The notes under the pieces were generated by a model that was not told the origin of the DNA, did not search any database, and was given only the letters and a program-made list of their open reading frames with translations. From Bin87 sp965217175 (GTDB taxonomy: Bacteria > Chloroflexota > Dehalococcoidia > Lucifugimonadales > UBA3495), in the NCBI GenBank assembly GCA_965217175.1, contig OZ244251.1, positions 2,232,001 to 2,296,000 of the forward strand: a stretch of DNA of 64,000 nucleotides, in the 5' to 3' direction. Below, one piece after another: positions 1 to 8,401 of the stretch (the first letter of the stretch is position 1; each line of letters starts with the position of its first letter). The position numbers and the translations under genes are program-made.

Positions 1-38
1 TTCGGGCGTCTTGGGGCCAGTCCTGATTTGTTCTGGTC

Positions 39-554
39 TTATGATTCAACGTTGAAAGTTCGTAAAGCCGCCCACCTGGGATCTATAACGGATTCGTAGC
101 AGGTACAATCGGACAGGTTCAGGTCTATTCCGCAAATATCGCAGATACCGTTGCAATCCGGCCTGCACAAAGGTTTGAGGGGAAGTTCGGTGATTACTCC
201 TTGGCGAATGGCTTCACTTAAATTGAGGGTATTGTCAGGGTCAATAAACAGCCCTTCCCAATCATCTGGCGGGGAGTCGCGTCGGCCGGTTCTAAGGTCA
301 GTTTCGGGGAAAAACTCTTCTTCCAGATCCAAAGCCAATGTACGATTGAGATTGACCAGGCACCGGCTGCAATCCTGCGAAACCTGGGTCGTCAGTGCTA
401 CTTGCACCCAGATCCCGTGGTGCGTACGGACCATCCTTCCTGTGCCAATCACGTAGTCCAACTGAATATCGGTGTCAATCAGCGCCGATTCCAGTTCAAA
501 CGACCTGTCCGAACCGGTAGGCTCCTTAAGCAACTGCGCTACGTTGAATTGCAT
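39..554 (-). CDS. YceD/DUF177 family protein
   Basis: A 171-residue member of the YceD (DUF177) family. In other bacteria these small proteins are linked to 23S rRNA or large-subunit maturation and usually sit just before rpmF (ribosomal protein L32). The N-terminus reads MQFNVAQLLKEP, the typical family start, so I place the start at the ATG at 552-554; an in-frame TTG 30 codons upstream adds an atypical leader. Near the C-terminus a cysteine cluster (about C130, C134, C138, C141, then CTC at about 150-152) looks like the family zinc-binding site. If rpmF follows here it lies beyond the left edge; the 38 bases left of the stop do not show its start. Family call is firm; exact role is inferred from relatives. 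Confidence 0.8.
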   Translation of the reverse strand: MQFNVAQLLKEPTGSDRSFELESALIDTDIQLDYVIGTGRMVRTHHGIWVQVALTTQVSQDCSRCLVNLNRTLALDLEEEFFPETDLRTGRRDSPPDDWEGLFIDPDNTLNLSEAIRQGVITELPLKPLCRPDCNGICDICGIDLNLSDCTCYESVIDPRWAALRTFNVES

Positions 555-656
555 TACAGGCCGTACACCGAGCGAATCTAAAACTTGAAACTGCCGCAAA
601 TTATAGACTTGGCACGGTACGTCCGCAAGCGGAACCGAAACCAATATTGAGCAAGA

Positions 657-1082
657 TTAGGTACGGGCGATCCAGGAATTGCTGGCGTTGGCAGTGATGT
701 AATCGATAATATCGGTAGTGGATGTTCCCGGGCCAAATACCGCCGACACGCCGATCTGCTGCAGGGGCGCCCGATCCTCTTCCGGCACGATTCCCCCGAG
801 AACGACCAATACGTCGTCCATGCCCTGATCGCGGAGCAATTTCATGATCTCAGGCATCAACTCCATGTGGGCTCCCGACAAGATGCTGAGACCCAGGACG
901 GATACGTCTTCCTGTGCTGCGGCCTGCACCACCATCTGGGGAGTTTGGCGGATACCGGTATAAATGACCTCCATGCCGGCATCACGAAGGGCGCGAGCGA
1001 TAACTTTGGCGCCACGGTCATGGCCGTCAAGGCCCGGCTTGGCTACCAGTACTCGGATGGGGGTTTCGCTGTTAGTTACCAT
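657..1082 (-). CDS. Cobalamin (B12)-binding domain protein, methylmalonyl-CoA mutase small-subunit type
   Basis: A 141-residue stand-alone B12-binding domain of the kind found at the C-terminus of methylmalonyl-CoA mutase or as its separate small subunit. The DGHDRG motif at residues 19-24 fits the DxHxxG signature, whose histidine (H21) is the lower-axial cobalt ligand. LGLSILSG and VVLGG follow at the expected places for nucleotide-tail binding. It would work with a separate catalytic mutase chain, which is not in this window, so the substrate (methylmalonyl-, ethylmalonyl- or isobutyryl-CoA) cannot be told. The ATG at 1080-1082 is used. It lies about 100 bp upstream of the YceD gene on the same strand. 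B12 use also fits the class II ribonucleotide reductase further right. Confidence 0.85.
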   Translation of the reverse strand: MVTNSETPIRVLVAKPGLDGHDRGAKVIARALRDAGMEVIYTGIRQTPQMVVQAAAQEDVSVLGLSILSGAHMELMPEIMKLLRDQGMDDVLVVLGGIVPEEDRAPLQQIGVSAVFGPGTSTTDIIDYITANASNSWIART

Positions 1083-1319
1083 AGTTTAACTGGGCCGCCG
1101 GTATGCATGCGAGCGCCGTTAGGCAAAGGACTTGCGTTCGGTGCCGCGCCCGCATATTTTGATGCAGCAATTTTCGCAGACATCATTCCAATACGCAACA
1201 GTAGTTACGAAATCGGACTGCATCGCGACGGAAACGGGAACTCCGCCAACCGAGTGACGTTGTAGCGATTTGCACCTGTTGACAGCAACTCAGAAGGTCT
1301 AATATCTTAATCGTAGCGC

Positions 1320-1395
1320 GTCCCAGTAGCTCAGTGGATAGAGCAGCTGCCTTCTAAGCAGCTGGCCGCGGGTTCGAATCCTGCCTGGGACGCCA
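1320..1395 (+). tRNA. tRNA-Arg(TCT)
   Basis: A full cloverleaf can be drawn. The acceptor stem GTCCCAG pairs with CTGGGAC, the D-arm is GCTC/GAGC, the anticodon stem GCTGC pairs with GCAGC around loop CTTCTAA, and the T-arm is GCGGG TTCGAAT CCTGC. The anticodon is TCT, reading AGA/AGG arginine codons. The discriminator is G and the CCA end is encoded (1393-1395). The next gene starts 26 bp downstream. Confidence 0.95.
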
Positions 1396-1421
1396 TTGCA
1401 TGGGCGCGCCAAGGAGTAACA

Positions 1422-2450
1422 ATGATGAAATTCGGAATCATGGCCATGCCACAACATCCGTCCACCGATTCAGCCACGCAGCGATTCCACGAAACCGTGG
1501 AACTGACACGGCTGGCGCGTGACGCCGGGTTTGGATCCATAGCATGCGGGCAGCACTTCCTGTCCCCACCGTATCAAAACCTGCAGAGCATCCCGTTGCT
1601 CGCCCGGCTGGCGGCAGATTCGGGTGACATGCAATTGGTCTTGTCCATCCTCCTGCTACCCTTATATTCTCCCACGTACGTTGCAGAAACAGTGGCAAGC
1701 CTGGACGTCATCAGCGATGGCCGGGTGGTTCTGGGAGTTGGCCTGGGGTACCGCGACATCGAGTACCAAGCCTTCAACGTGGAACGGCGTCATCGGGTAG
1801 GACGCTTCACGGAATCGCTGGAATTGGTGCAGCGACTCTGGACGGAAGACGAAGTGTCATTCCACGGCAAACATTTTCAACTGGACAACGCTACCTGCAC
1901 CATCCGCCCGGTGCAACAACCGCATCCGCCGATTTGGGTGGCCGCCAACTTTGATACGGTGGTGCGGCGAGCTGGAGAATTGGGATTTCCCTGGTTCGTC
2001 AATCCTCACGCTACGCTGGAAACTCTGGAGCGCCAAACTGCAATTTACAAAGAGGGACTGGAAGCCGGCGGCAAGGAAATGCCCGCCGAAATGCCGATTA
2101 TCAAAGAGATGCACGTTGCCCAGACCCATGAGGAAGCAGTGCACAATGTTCGCCCGTACCTTGAGGCCAAATACCAGGCCTACGCCGACTGGGGCCAGGA
2201 CAAGGCGCTGCCCGGGAACGAAGATTTCCGGATCCCGTTCGACGAATTAGCTCGTGACCGGTTCATCCTGGGCAGTAGCGAAGAGGTAATCCAACAGATT
2301 GAGGATCACCGGGAACGGGTGGGAGCGAATCATTTCATGTTCCGCATCTGGTACCCCGGTATGGATGCCCGCATGGCGATGCGTGTGGTGGAACAGATGG
2401 GGAACAACGTGATCCCTTACTTCGAAGGCAGGTACAAGGACGAAGATTGA
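1422..2450 (+). CDS. LLM-class flavin/F420-dependent oxidoreductase
   Basis: A 342-residue TIM-barrel enzyme of the bacterial luciferase-like monooxygenase family. These use FMN or F420; because the window encodes F420 synthesis, F420 is plausible but not shown. Family marks are the N-terminal KFGIMAMPQHP strand, the VELTRLARDAGFGSIACGQH segment, the DVISDGRVVLGVGLGYRDIE nucleotide-binding region (about residues 95-115) and an RPVQQPHPPIWVAANFD strand. AAGGAG at about 1410-1415 supports the tandem ATG start at 1422/1425. It follows tRNA-Arg(TCT) and is closed by a strong bidirectional terminator. The substrate cannot be predicted from sequence alone. Confidence 0.87.
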   Translation: MMKFGIMAMPQHPSTDSATQRFHETVELTRLARDAGFGSIACGQHFLSPPYQNLQSIPLLARLAADSGDMQLVLSILLLPLYSPTYVAETVASLDVISDGRVVLGVGLGYRDIEYQAFNVERRHRVGRFTESLELVQRLWTEDEVSFHGKHFQLDNATCTIRPVQQPHPPIWVAANFDTVVRRAGELGFPWFVNPHATLETLERQTAIYKEGLEAGGKEMPAEMPIIKEMHVAQTHEEAVHNVRPYLEAKYQAYADWGQDKALPGNEDFRIPFDELARDRFILGSSEEVIQQIEDHRERVGANHFMFRIWYPGMDARMAMRVVEQMGNNVIPYFEGRYKDED

Positions 2451-2512
2451 GCCAAGGGTTAATTCGTGCAACACCCAACAACCGATGTCGGGTTACTGAC
2501 GAAATCAAAAGT

Positions 2513-2548
2513 AAAACCCCCCTTACCGAACCCGGTAAGGGGGGTTTT
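2513..2548. terminator. Bidirectional rho-independent terminator
   Basis: A perfect 15-bp stem, 2513-2527 pairing with 2534-2548, with a 6-nt loop. It carries an A-tract on the left and a T-tract on the right, so it can terminate both the LLM gene on + and the convergent NIPSNAP gene on -. Confidence 0.9.
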
Positions 2549-2608
2549 TACGTTGCCAGATGGTGTTTCACTGATGCGAAATCACTTGGTTCTCACCACA
2601 GGGGATGA

Positions 2609-3268
2609 CTAATCGCTAGTGAAGGCATAGTCCGTGGGGCGCATTATGCTGTGTCGGGACTTCCGTACGATGGCGCCGTTAACTTCGCTGGCAGCCCGGG
2701 CTTTGCTCCATTCGGGGTCGGCCTGGAAGGACTTCCAACTCTTTTCGCGGTCGCCCAGGCTCGGATAGCCAAGCATGTAAACGAGCAGATTGTTGGCGCC
2801 TACGTCTTCGGACCAATAGCCGATGTTTTCAATGCCATGCTTTTCGAACAGTCCGATAGTATGGTTGGCGAATCGATTGTGAACGTCAGCCAGGCGACCC
2901 GGCATGGCTTCGTAAATGCGCAGTTCCTGAACGGCAGTAGATATGCTTGGTTGCGGTGAGTAGGGGGTCAATCGGAGGAAACGGTTGGTAACTGTATCTA
3001 CCAACGGGCCGTTTTCTTCGGTCTTTTGGCGAACTTGCAGCCAATCCGGGTCGCTGCCAAACTTCGCCCAACGGGACTCGCGGTCGGCCATGCTATCGAA
3101 GATGTTGATGTAGGTAAGACGGTTGCTCTGACCGATTTCGTCGGTCCAGAACCCCAGATATTTGACTCCGTGTTTCCGGAATAGACCGGTCGTGTGGTTC
3201 GCAAATCGGTTACTGATGTCGGGCAAACGACCCGCAACGGCGTCATAAATTCTCAGCTCATACAGCAT
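2609..3268 (-). CDS. NIPSNAP family protein with two tandem domains
   Basis: A 219-residue protein made of two copies of the roughly 100-residue NIPSNAP domain, a ferredoxin-like alpha/beta fold. Copy one starts at YELRIYDAVAGRLPDISNRF and copy two at about residue 113 with QELRIYEAMPGRLADVHNRF. Both contain RFANHT, GLF.KHG, a GYW/GFW segment, DRE.. and a D.EW/D.DW segment. Bacterial members are poorly characterised; no enzyme reaction can be assigned. AAGGAG lies just upstream of the ATG at 3266-3268. It ends at the terminator shared with the LLM gene and is divergent from the downstream protease gene. Confidence 0.85.
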   Translation of the reverse strand: MLYELRIYDAVAGRLPDISNRFANHTTGLFRKHGVKYLGFWTDEIGQSNRLTYINIFDSMADRESRWAKFGSDPDWLQVRQKTEENGPLVDTVTNRFLRLTPYSPQPSISTAVQELRIYEAMPGRLADVHNRFANHTIGLFEKHGIENIGYWSEDVGANNLLVYMLGYPSLGDREKSWKSFQADPEWSKARAASEVNGAIVRKSRHSIMRPTDYAFTSD

Positions 3269-3509
3269 CGCTGGTCTCCTTGCGTCTCGGTGTTGGAACA
3301 GGGTGTTTCGGGCAGCTTCGCAAACCGTTTGGATATAATGTCAACTGCTGCGCGTAGTATAGCATCAGACCGTAAAGCATGTGGATCGAATCCGGCGATG
3401 ACAAGGCTACGTATGCTTTAGTGAGCGGCGATTGCGCTGGGCAAAAATTTGCTTCGCTGGTCAAGTTTGACGCAAGGACTTCAGGCCGCGGCCGGATAAG
3501 GAGGATGAA

Positions 3510-4811
3510 TTGACAACGTTTATCCCAGGACTTGGAAAATTGTTGAGACCGATGTTGTTGTGCCTGGTAGTGCTGGGACTGACCGCAGGTTTGGCATGCT
3601 CTCGAGGCAACAGCGATAGTTCGGCGGCGATCGACCTGACGCGGCCGTCTGAAGTGAATATCGCAAACACCGAAATTCCGGCTGGTTCAGCCACTGCGGT
3701 TGCCGATGGGGAAGCTGAGTCTCCGGGTCTGAGTGAACGTCAAACGAGCGGGCTGTCCCAATCTCCGGGTTTAACCATCACGCCGGGACTAATCGCGTCC
3801 TCCCACGATCAGTTGATGGTAGACCTTTATGACCGTGTGGTGCCGTCTATCGTGGGATTGAGGGTAATTAAGTCGACCAGTGCAGGAGCGAATCCGTCGC
3901 CGTTCGCGCCCAACGAATTCCTGTCGACCGCGGCTGGTTCCGGGTTCGTTTGGGACGATCAGGGTCACGTAGTAACCAACCGGCATGTGATCAGCGATGC
4001 TGAACGGATATTGATAGTGTTGTCCAACGGGCTGCAGACCGATGCCGAAATTATTGGCGCCGATGCCGATTCCGATCTGGCAGTGATCAGGATCATCGAC
4101 GACAGCGTACGTCCTGTTCCGATCCGATTGGGAAACAGCGGGGATATCAGGCCGGGGCAATTGGCGGTTGCCATCGGCGACCCATTTTCCCGTGGCTTCT
4201 CGATGACGTCAGGAATCGTCAGCGCGGTGGGCCGAACCATCAACCCCACCGACAGCAATTTTTCGGTGCCGCGGGTCATCCAACACGATGCGGCGACGAA
4301 TCCGGGAAACTCGGGGGGGCCGCTGCTCGATCGAAACGGAGAGGTGATCGGGATTAATACTCAGATCATCAGCCAGACCGGAGCATTTTCCGGCATCGGT
4401 TTGGCGGTTCCCGTCAACCTTGCCAAGCTGATCATTCCGGCGTTGATAGCCGACGGCCGATACGAATATCCGTACATCGGGATACGCGGAACGGACATTT
4501 CTCCGGATACGGCCCAGGCGATGGGATTGCCCAGAGGTACCCGTGGCGCATTGGTGTTGGCCGTCGCCACCAACAGCGCCGCTCACCGGGGGGGATTACG
4601 GCCGGCAGACCAGACCACTGTGGTTGACGGTTTGGAAATTCCGGTTGGCGGCGACATCATCATCGCCATCGACGAAACGCAAATCAGGAGCATGGACGAC
4701 GTGGTTGCCTACGTGGTGGAGAATACGCGCCCGGGCGACACGGCGACGTTTACCGTACTGCGAGACGGAACGGAAACGGAACTGAGCATAACTCTGGCGG
4801 GTAGACCCTGA
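3510..4811 (+). CDS. HtrA/DegP-like trypsin-fold serine protease with C-terminal PDZ domain, lipoprotein
   Basis: A 433-residue S1C-family protease, likely an envelope quality-control protease. The N-terminus has a hydrophobic segment ending in AGLAC (C30), which fits a lipoprotein signal although the -3 position is not ideal. A flexible linker with repeated SPGL/TPGL units follows (about 70-95). The catalytic triad is visible: H159 in TNRHV, D189 in DADSDL and S268 in NPGNSGGP. The PDZ domain covers about residues 322-430, with YIGIRG at its start and an extra insertion between ALVLAV and the GDIIIAID strand. The start is TTG at 3510, preceded by AAGGAGG with 5-nt spacing; the nearby ATG at 3505 runs into a stop. 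A hairpin terminator follows the gene. Confidence 0.9.
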   Translation: MTTFIPGLGKLLRPMLLCLVVLGLTAGLACSRGNSDSSAAIDLTRPSEVNIANTEIPAGSATAVADGEAESPGLSERQTSGLSQSPGLTITPGLIASSHDQLMVDLYDRVVPSIVGLRVIKSTSAGANPSPFAPNEFLSTAAGSGFVWDDQGHVVTNRHVISDAERILIVLSNGLQTDAEIIGADADSDLAVIRIIDDSVRPVPIRLGNSGDIRPGQLAVAIGDPFSRGFSMTSGIVSAVGRTINPTDSNFSVPRVIQHDAATNPGNSGGPLLDRNGEVIGINTQIISQTGAFSGIGLAVPVNLAKLIIPALIADGRYEYPYIGIRGTDISPDTAQAMGLPRGTRGALVLAVATNSAAHRGGLRPADQTTVVDGLEIPVGGDIIIAIDETQIRSMDDVVAYVVENTRPGDTATFTVLRDGTETELSITLAGRP

Positions 4812-4850
4812 TTGAATATGTGATACGACAAGTCACAACCCGAAAGTGAA

Positions 4851-4888
4851 TGCAAAAGCGCTGGGCATCATTCCGCAGCGCTTTTGCA
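4851..4888 (+). terminator. Rho-independent terminator after the HtrA-like gene
   Basis: A 13-bp perfect stem (4851-4863 with 4876-4888) with a 12-nt loop, followed on + by ATGTTTTT. It ends the protease transcript and lies just before the 3' end of tRNA-Arg(TCG), which is on the other strand. Confidence 0.8.
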
Positions 4889-4899
4889 ATGTTTTTCGG

Positions 4900-4975
4900 T
4901 GGCGCGCCCGGCAGGACTCGAACCCGCAACCCCTGGGTCCGAAGCCCAGTGCTCTATCCATTGAGCTACAGGCGC
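4900..4975 (-). tRNA. tRNA-Arg(TCG)
   Basis: Read on the minus strand, the acceptor stem GCGCCTG pairs with CGGGCGC with one G-T pair. The D-arm is GCTC/GAGC and the anticodon stem CTGGG/CCCAG holds loop CTTCGGA, anticodon TCG (arginine CGN). The T-arm carries GGTTCGAGTCC. Discriminator G and an encoded CCA end at 4900. Confidence 0.95.
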
Positions 4976-5004
4976 ACGGTTTTGTGGACTTGTTTTAGAG
5001 ATTG

Positions 5005-5080
5005 GGGCGAGCAACGGGATTCGAACCCGTGATCTCCTGTGCCACAGACAGGCGCCTTCGACCACTTGGCTATGCTCGCC
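5005..5080 (-). tRNA. tRNA-His(GTG)
   Basis: Minus-strand cloverleaf with anticodon stem CCTGT/ACAGG around CTGTGGC, anticodon GTG. The identity-setting extra G-1 (base 5080) is encoded opposite C73, giving an 8-bp acceptor stem, as expected for histidine tRNA. CCA is encoded (5005-5007). It is 29 bp from tRNA-Arg(TCG) on the same strand, probably one transcript. Confidence 0.95.
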
Positions 5081-5164
5081 TCGAATATGCCCGCGGTTCG
5101 CGTGCGACAGAACCGCAGAAATAGGTTAGCACATCTATATTACCCGTACAATACAGGCCACCGG

Positions 5165-5312
5165 CTCACGCGTACCCGCAGTAATTTGTCATTGCAAAGT
5201 GCACAGCGACGTGGCAATCTCGTTGCAGTAGCAACGCCGGTTCGTCGACGTGTGTTCATCCTCATCGAGATTGCCACGCTACGCTCGCAATGACAAAGTG
5301 GGTACGCATGAG
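5165..5312. mobile_element. MITE-like palindromic element, copy 1
   Basis: A 148-bp non-coding element with terminal inverted repeats CTCACGCGTACCC (5165-5177) and its near-complement at 5300-5312 (one mismatch). A second nested inverted repeat has arms starting GTCATTGC at 5188 and ending GCAATGAC at 5294, with GTGGCAATCTCG/CGAGATTGCCAC inside. It is flanked by the direct repeat AGGCCACCGG at 5155-5164 and 5313-5322, extendable by one base to C, which looks like a target-site duplication. A related copy lies at 9550-9740. There is no transposase; if mobile, it is mobilised in trans. It sits between tRNA-His and the peptide-transport genes. Confidence 0.75.
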
Positions 5313-5536
5313 AGGCCACCGGCAACCAAATTACGGTTCTGGCCGAATGGGGTTTCAGACCTCCCGGCAGGAAGGAACAGTGGCTGATGGCCTGCGAAAT
5401 GTTGACGCCGCACTGGACTCATTTGTTTCAACGTTTGGTCGAATTGAACACCAACGTCGAATTGGATAGAATCAAACCGATCACGGTGGGTTTGCCGTAT
5501 CAAAACTATCAAATAAAGTATTTAACCTCACGATGA
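5313..5536 (+). pseudogene. Unrecognised gene remnant directly beside the MITE-like element
   Basis: An open frame runs from the right edge of the element to TGA at 5534-5536, giving about 74 residues. It includes VLAEWGFRPPGRK, QWLMACEMLTPHW and HLFQRLVELNT, which read like a real folded protein rather than random sequence. There is no convincing start codon with a ribosome-binding site; the first ATG is at 5387. Removing the element together with one copy of its direct repeat joins this frame to 12 more open codons on the left, ending at a TAG (5127-5129). I infer a decayed gene tail, possibly hit by the insertion. I do not recognise the family. Its TGA overlaps an ATG at 5533 in the next gene's frame, but that gene more likely starts at 5563. 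Confidence 0.35.
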
Positions 5537-5562
5537 CTTCACCCAATGACTTCAGAGGTAAT

Positions 5563-7383
5563 ATGTCCCGCAATCTGATTCGCATGTTGATGTTGGCATC
5601 GGCTATCGCAGCCGTTGCCGTGCTGGTGGCTTGTGGTGGCAGCGAGTCCCTGCCTGGAACCGTTTCCCAGGAAAGCGCCACCGACGGTACCGCTTCACAA
5701 TCACCCGGCGCTACGGATCTTCCCGAAACTCAGGCTGCGGCAGGAGCCACTCCGGCTTCGGAAGCAACCAATGTGCCCGCGGCGGCGCAAGGTGCGCCGG
5801 CTCCGGCTGAGATGATCGGCGCCGATGGCGGGTGCGCCCCGTCGGCGGACCTTACGTTCACCGACCGGCCTCCTCAGGGAGGGACGTTGGTGAGGCTTTT
5901 CGCCGACCCCACGTCGCTGGACCCACATCAGATAGGTGACGTTACGTCCAGCGTGGTGGTCGGAGAGTTATTCGGGGGCCTCGTGACGCTGAGTCTGGAT
6001 TATGAACCGGTGCTCGACCTGGCCGAAAGTTGTTCCGTTAGCGATGACGGCACCGTATACACCTTCGTGTTGCGCGACAATGCCAAATTTCACGACGGAA
6101 GTCCGGTTACGGCCAATGACGTCAAGTGGTCTATCGAACGGGCGGCCGATCCGACAACTCAGTCAGTCAATGCCCGGAATTACCTGGGCGACATCGTGGG
6201 GGTCAACGAGAAACTGACGAGCTCTGCAACTGAAGTAAGTGGCGTCCGCGTGGTGGACGACCGCACGGTAGAATTCACGATCGATGCGCCCAAGGCCTAT
6301 TTCCTGGCCAAATTGTCGTACCCCACTGCGTTCGTCCTGGACAGGAATCAGGTAACCAGCGATGGTTCGTGGCTGGACCAACCTAACGGTACCGGGCCGT
6401 TTCGATTAGGCACCTACGACGTGGGCGAATTGATCGTCCTCGAACGCAACGAGCTATATCATCTGGGACCGCCCCACATCGAAAGTGTGCACATGATTCT
6501 GAGCGGCGGCTCGGCGATGATTATGTATGAAAACAACGAGATTCATCTGACGGGAGTTGGCCTGGACGATTTGCCCCGATTGCTGAATCCTGAGGATGAA
6601 CTGCATGATCAACTGAAACGTTCTCCCCAGGACTTCGACGTGTTTTACGTTGGGATGAATGTCAACGTGCCGCCTTTTGATGACGTTGACGTCCGTCGCG
6701 CATTGAACTACGCGGTCGATCTGCAGACCATTGCGGACGTTGTGTTGGACGGGCGTGTATCGCCCGCTCGTGGGGTGATCCCACCGGGGTTTCCTTCCTA
6801 TTCGCCAAACCTTCGCAGCTACAATTTCAATCCGGACCTGGCCAGGGAGCTGATGGAATCTTCCAGTTATTCAGACGACTGGAAATCGGATTCGTTACCC
6901 AGGATAACGTTGAGCCTCTCGGGCAGTTTTGGCGCCTCCATACCGCCTTATCTTGAGGTGATCATCGAGCAATGGAATCAGGAATTGGGAATCCAGGTGG
7001 ACATCCAACAAACTGAGTGGGCAACCTACCTGGAAGACGTAAAGGATGCCAAGTACCAGATGTTCTCCATCGGCTGGGTCGCCGATTATCCGGACCCGGA
7101 GAACTTCCTGGATATCCTGTTCCACTCTGAGAGCCCGAACAACAACACCAGGTATTCCAACCCAGAGGTCGACCGATTACTGGAAGTGGCGCGAACCGAA
7201 CAGGACAGGACAAGTCGTTTCCAGATTTACAACCAGGTGGAACAGATCGTGCTTGACGAAGCCCCCTGGGTGTGGACCTGGTTCAGCGGCGAGGGCTATG
7301 CGCTGATAAAACCGGAAGTGTCTGACTATTACCTGTTGCAGATGAGCATTCCGAAATACAGGTACATATATTTCAACAGGTAG
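5563..7383 (+). CDS. Peptide/nickel-type ABC transporter substrate-binding lipoprotein (family 5)
   Basis: A 606-residue extracellular solute-binding protein of family 5 (DppA/OppA-like), the periplasmic or surface receptor of an ABC importer for peptides or similar solutes. The start ATG at 5563 has AGAGG four bases upstream; an in-frame ATG ten codons earlier lacks this. A signal peptide with lipobox LVAC puts the lipidated cysteine at residue 24. A low-complexity Ala/Pro/Thr linker follows (about 30-95). Family motifs include GGTLVRLFADPTSLDPH, YTFVLRDNAKFHDGSPVTANDVKWSIERA, and near the C-terminus the SIGWVADYPDPENFLD segment. The two permease genes follow, so it is the first gene of the transport operon. 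The substrate is not predictable. Confidence 0.9.
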   Translation: MSRNLIRMLMLASAIAAVAVLVACGGSESLPGTVSQESATDGTASQSPGATDLPETQAAAGATPASEATNVPAAAQGAPAPAEMIGADGGCAPSADLTFTDRPPQGGTLVRLFADPTSLDPHQIGDVTSSVVVGELFGGLVTLSLDYEPVLDLAESCSVSDDGTVYTFVLRDNAKFHDGSPVTANDVKWSIERAADPTTQSVNARNYLGDIVGVNEKLTSSATEVSGVRVVDDRTVEFTIDAPKAYFLAKLSYPTAFVLDRNQVTSDGSWLDQPNGTGPFRLGTYDVGELIVLERNELYHLGPPHIESVHMILSGGSAMIMYENNEIHLTGVGLDDLPRLLNPEDELHDQLKRSPQDFDVFYVGMNVNVPPFDDVDVRRALNYAVDLQTIADVVLDGRVSPARGVIPPGFPSYSPNLRSYNFNPDLARELMESSSYSDDWKSDSLPRITLSLSGSFGASIPPYLEVIIEQWNQELGIQVDIQQTEWATYLEDVKDAKYQMFSIGWVADYPDPENFLDILFHSESPNNNTRYSNPEVDRLLEVARTEQDRTSRFQIYNQVEQIVLDEAPWVWTWFSGEGYALIKPEVSDYYLLQMSIPKYRYIYFNR

Positions 7384-7453
7384 GCACGGGTTGGAGTTGA
7401 CTCGAAACGCACGGACCTGAATCCGCGCGACTTTCTCCACGGGATGAATTGCA

Positions 7454-8401
7454 ATGGGAATCTATGCGGCGCGCCGGCTGATTTGGCTTCCGTTCCTACT
7501 CCTTATTGTGACATTCATTACCTTCACATTGATTCGGTTTGGCCCCGGGGATCCCGTCGAAATTTGGTTGGACCAGCATCGGGACGATGAAACCAAACAA
7601 CGGATCCGCCAGCAACTGGGATTGGATGACTCGCTGGTAATTCAATACGTGCGGTACGTTGAGGCAATCGTAACGCGACTGGATTTCGGCGAAAGTTACC
7701 GGTACCGCAATACCGAGGTTGCAGAATTAATCGCGATTCGCCTGCCCGTATCGTTGCAACTGAATTTGGCAGCCATCCTCATTGCCCTGGGCATCGGGAT
7801 TCCGGTGGGTTTATTCGCGGGTTTGCGCCAGGGCAGCGGGTGGGATAACGTGGCGGTGACCATCGCGCTGCTATTTCAATCATTGCCAGTTTTCATTACC
7901 GCGCCGATGCTGCTGCTGGTCCTAGCCCTGAAACTGCAACTGCTTCCCACCAGCGGTTGGGATGGATTCTTCTCCCTAAAAATCGTCATGCCGGCGCTGG
8001 TGCTGGGGATCCCGAGCATCGCCATAATCGTCCGTCTGGTGAGGGCGAGTGTGCTGGATGTGCTGGGCCAGGACTACATCCGAACAGCACGCGCCAAGGG
8101 ACTGAACGAAAACGTGGTGAGGGTTCGCCACATTCTACGCAACGCATTGATTCCCGTAGTCACCAGCATGGGCGGGACGCTAGCGGGACTAGCTGGCGGC
8201 TCGTTTATCGTGGAAACGTATTTCGGAATACCGGGAATGGGACTGCTCGGCATAGAATCCGTATTCCAAAGGGATTATCCCGTCTTTATGGCGTTCGCCG
8301 TCATTGGAACAACCCTGTTTTTGGTGGCAAATCTGGTTGTCGACCTGATGTATCCATTGCTTGATCCGAGGATTCGGCTGGGAGCTGGCAACATTGCGTG
8401 A
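7454..8401 (+). CDS. ABC transporter permease, DppB/OppB type
   Basis: A 315-residue inner-membrane permease with six predicted membrane segments, the first being WLPFLLLIVTFITFTLIRFGPGDP, typical of the DppB family. The cytoplasmic EAA loop that contacts the ATPase is seen as IRTARAKGLNENVVRVRHILRNA (about residues 214-236). An ATG start at 7454 is used. It follows the binding protein by 70 bp and overlaps the start of the second permease. The partner ATPases (DppD/DppF type) are not in the window. Confidence 0.9.
   Translation: MGIYAARRLIWLPFLLLIVTFITFTLIRFGPGDPVEIWLDQHRDDETKQRIRQQLGLDDSLVIQYVRYVEAIVTRLDFGESYRYRNTEVAELIAIRLPVSLQLNLAAILIALGIGIPVGLFAGLRQGSGWDNVAVTIALLFQSLPVFITAPMLLLVLALKLQLLPTSGWDGFFSLKIVMPALVLGIPSIAIIVRLVRASVLDVLGQDYIRTARAKGLNENVVRVRHILRNALIPVVTSMGGTLAGLAGGSFIVETYFGIPGMGLLGIESVFQRDYPVFMAFAVIGTTLFLVANLVVDLMYPLLDPRIRLGAGNIA

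Noticed and set aside
1..38. Possible start of rpmF (L32) expected after the YceD gene
   Set aside because: The 38 bases contain no ATG/GTG with L32-like codons on the minus strand; if present, the gene begins beyond the edge.
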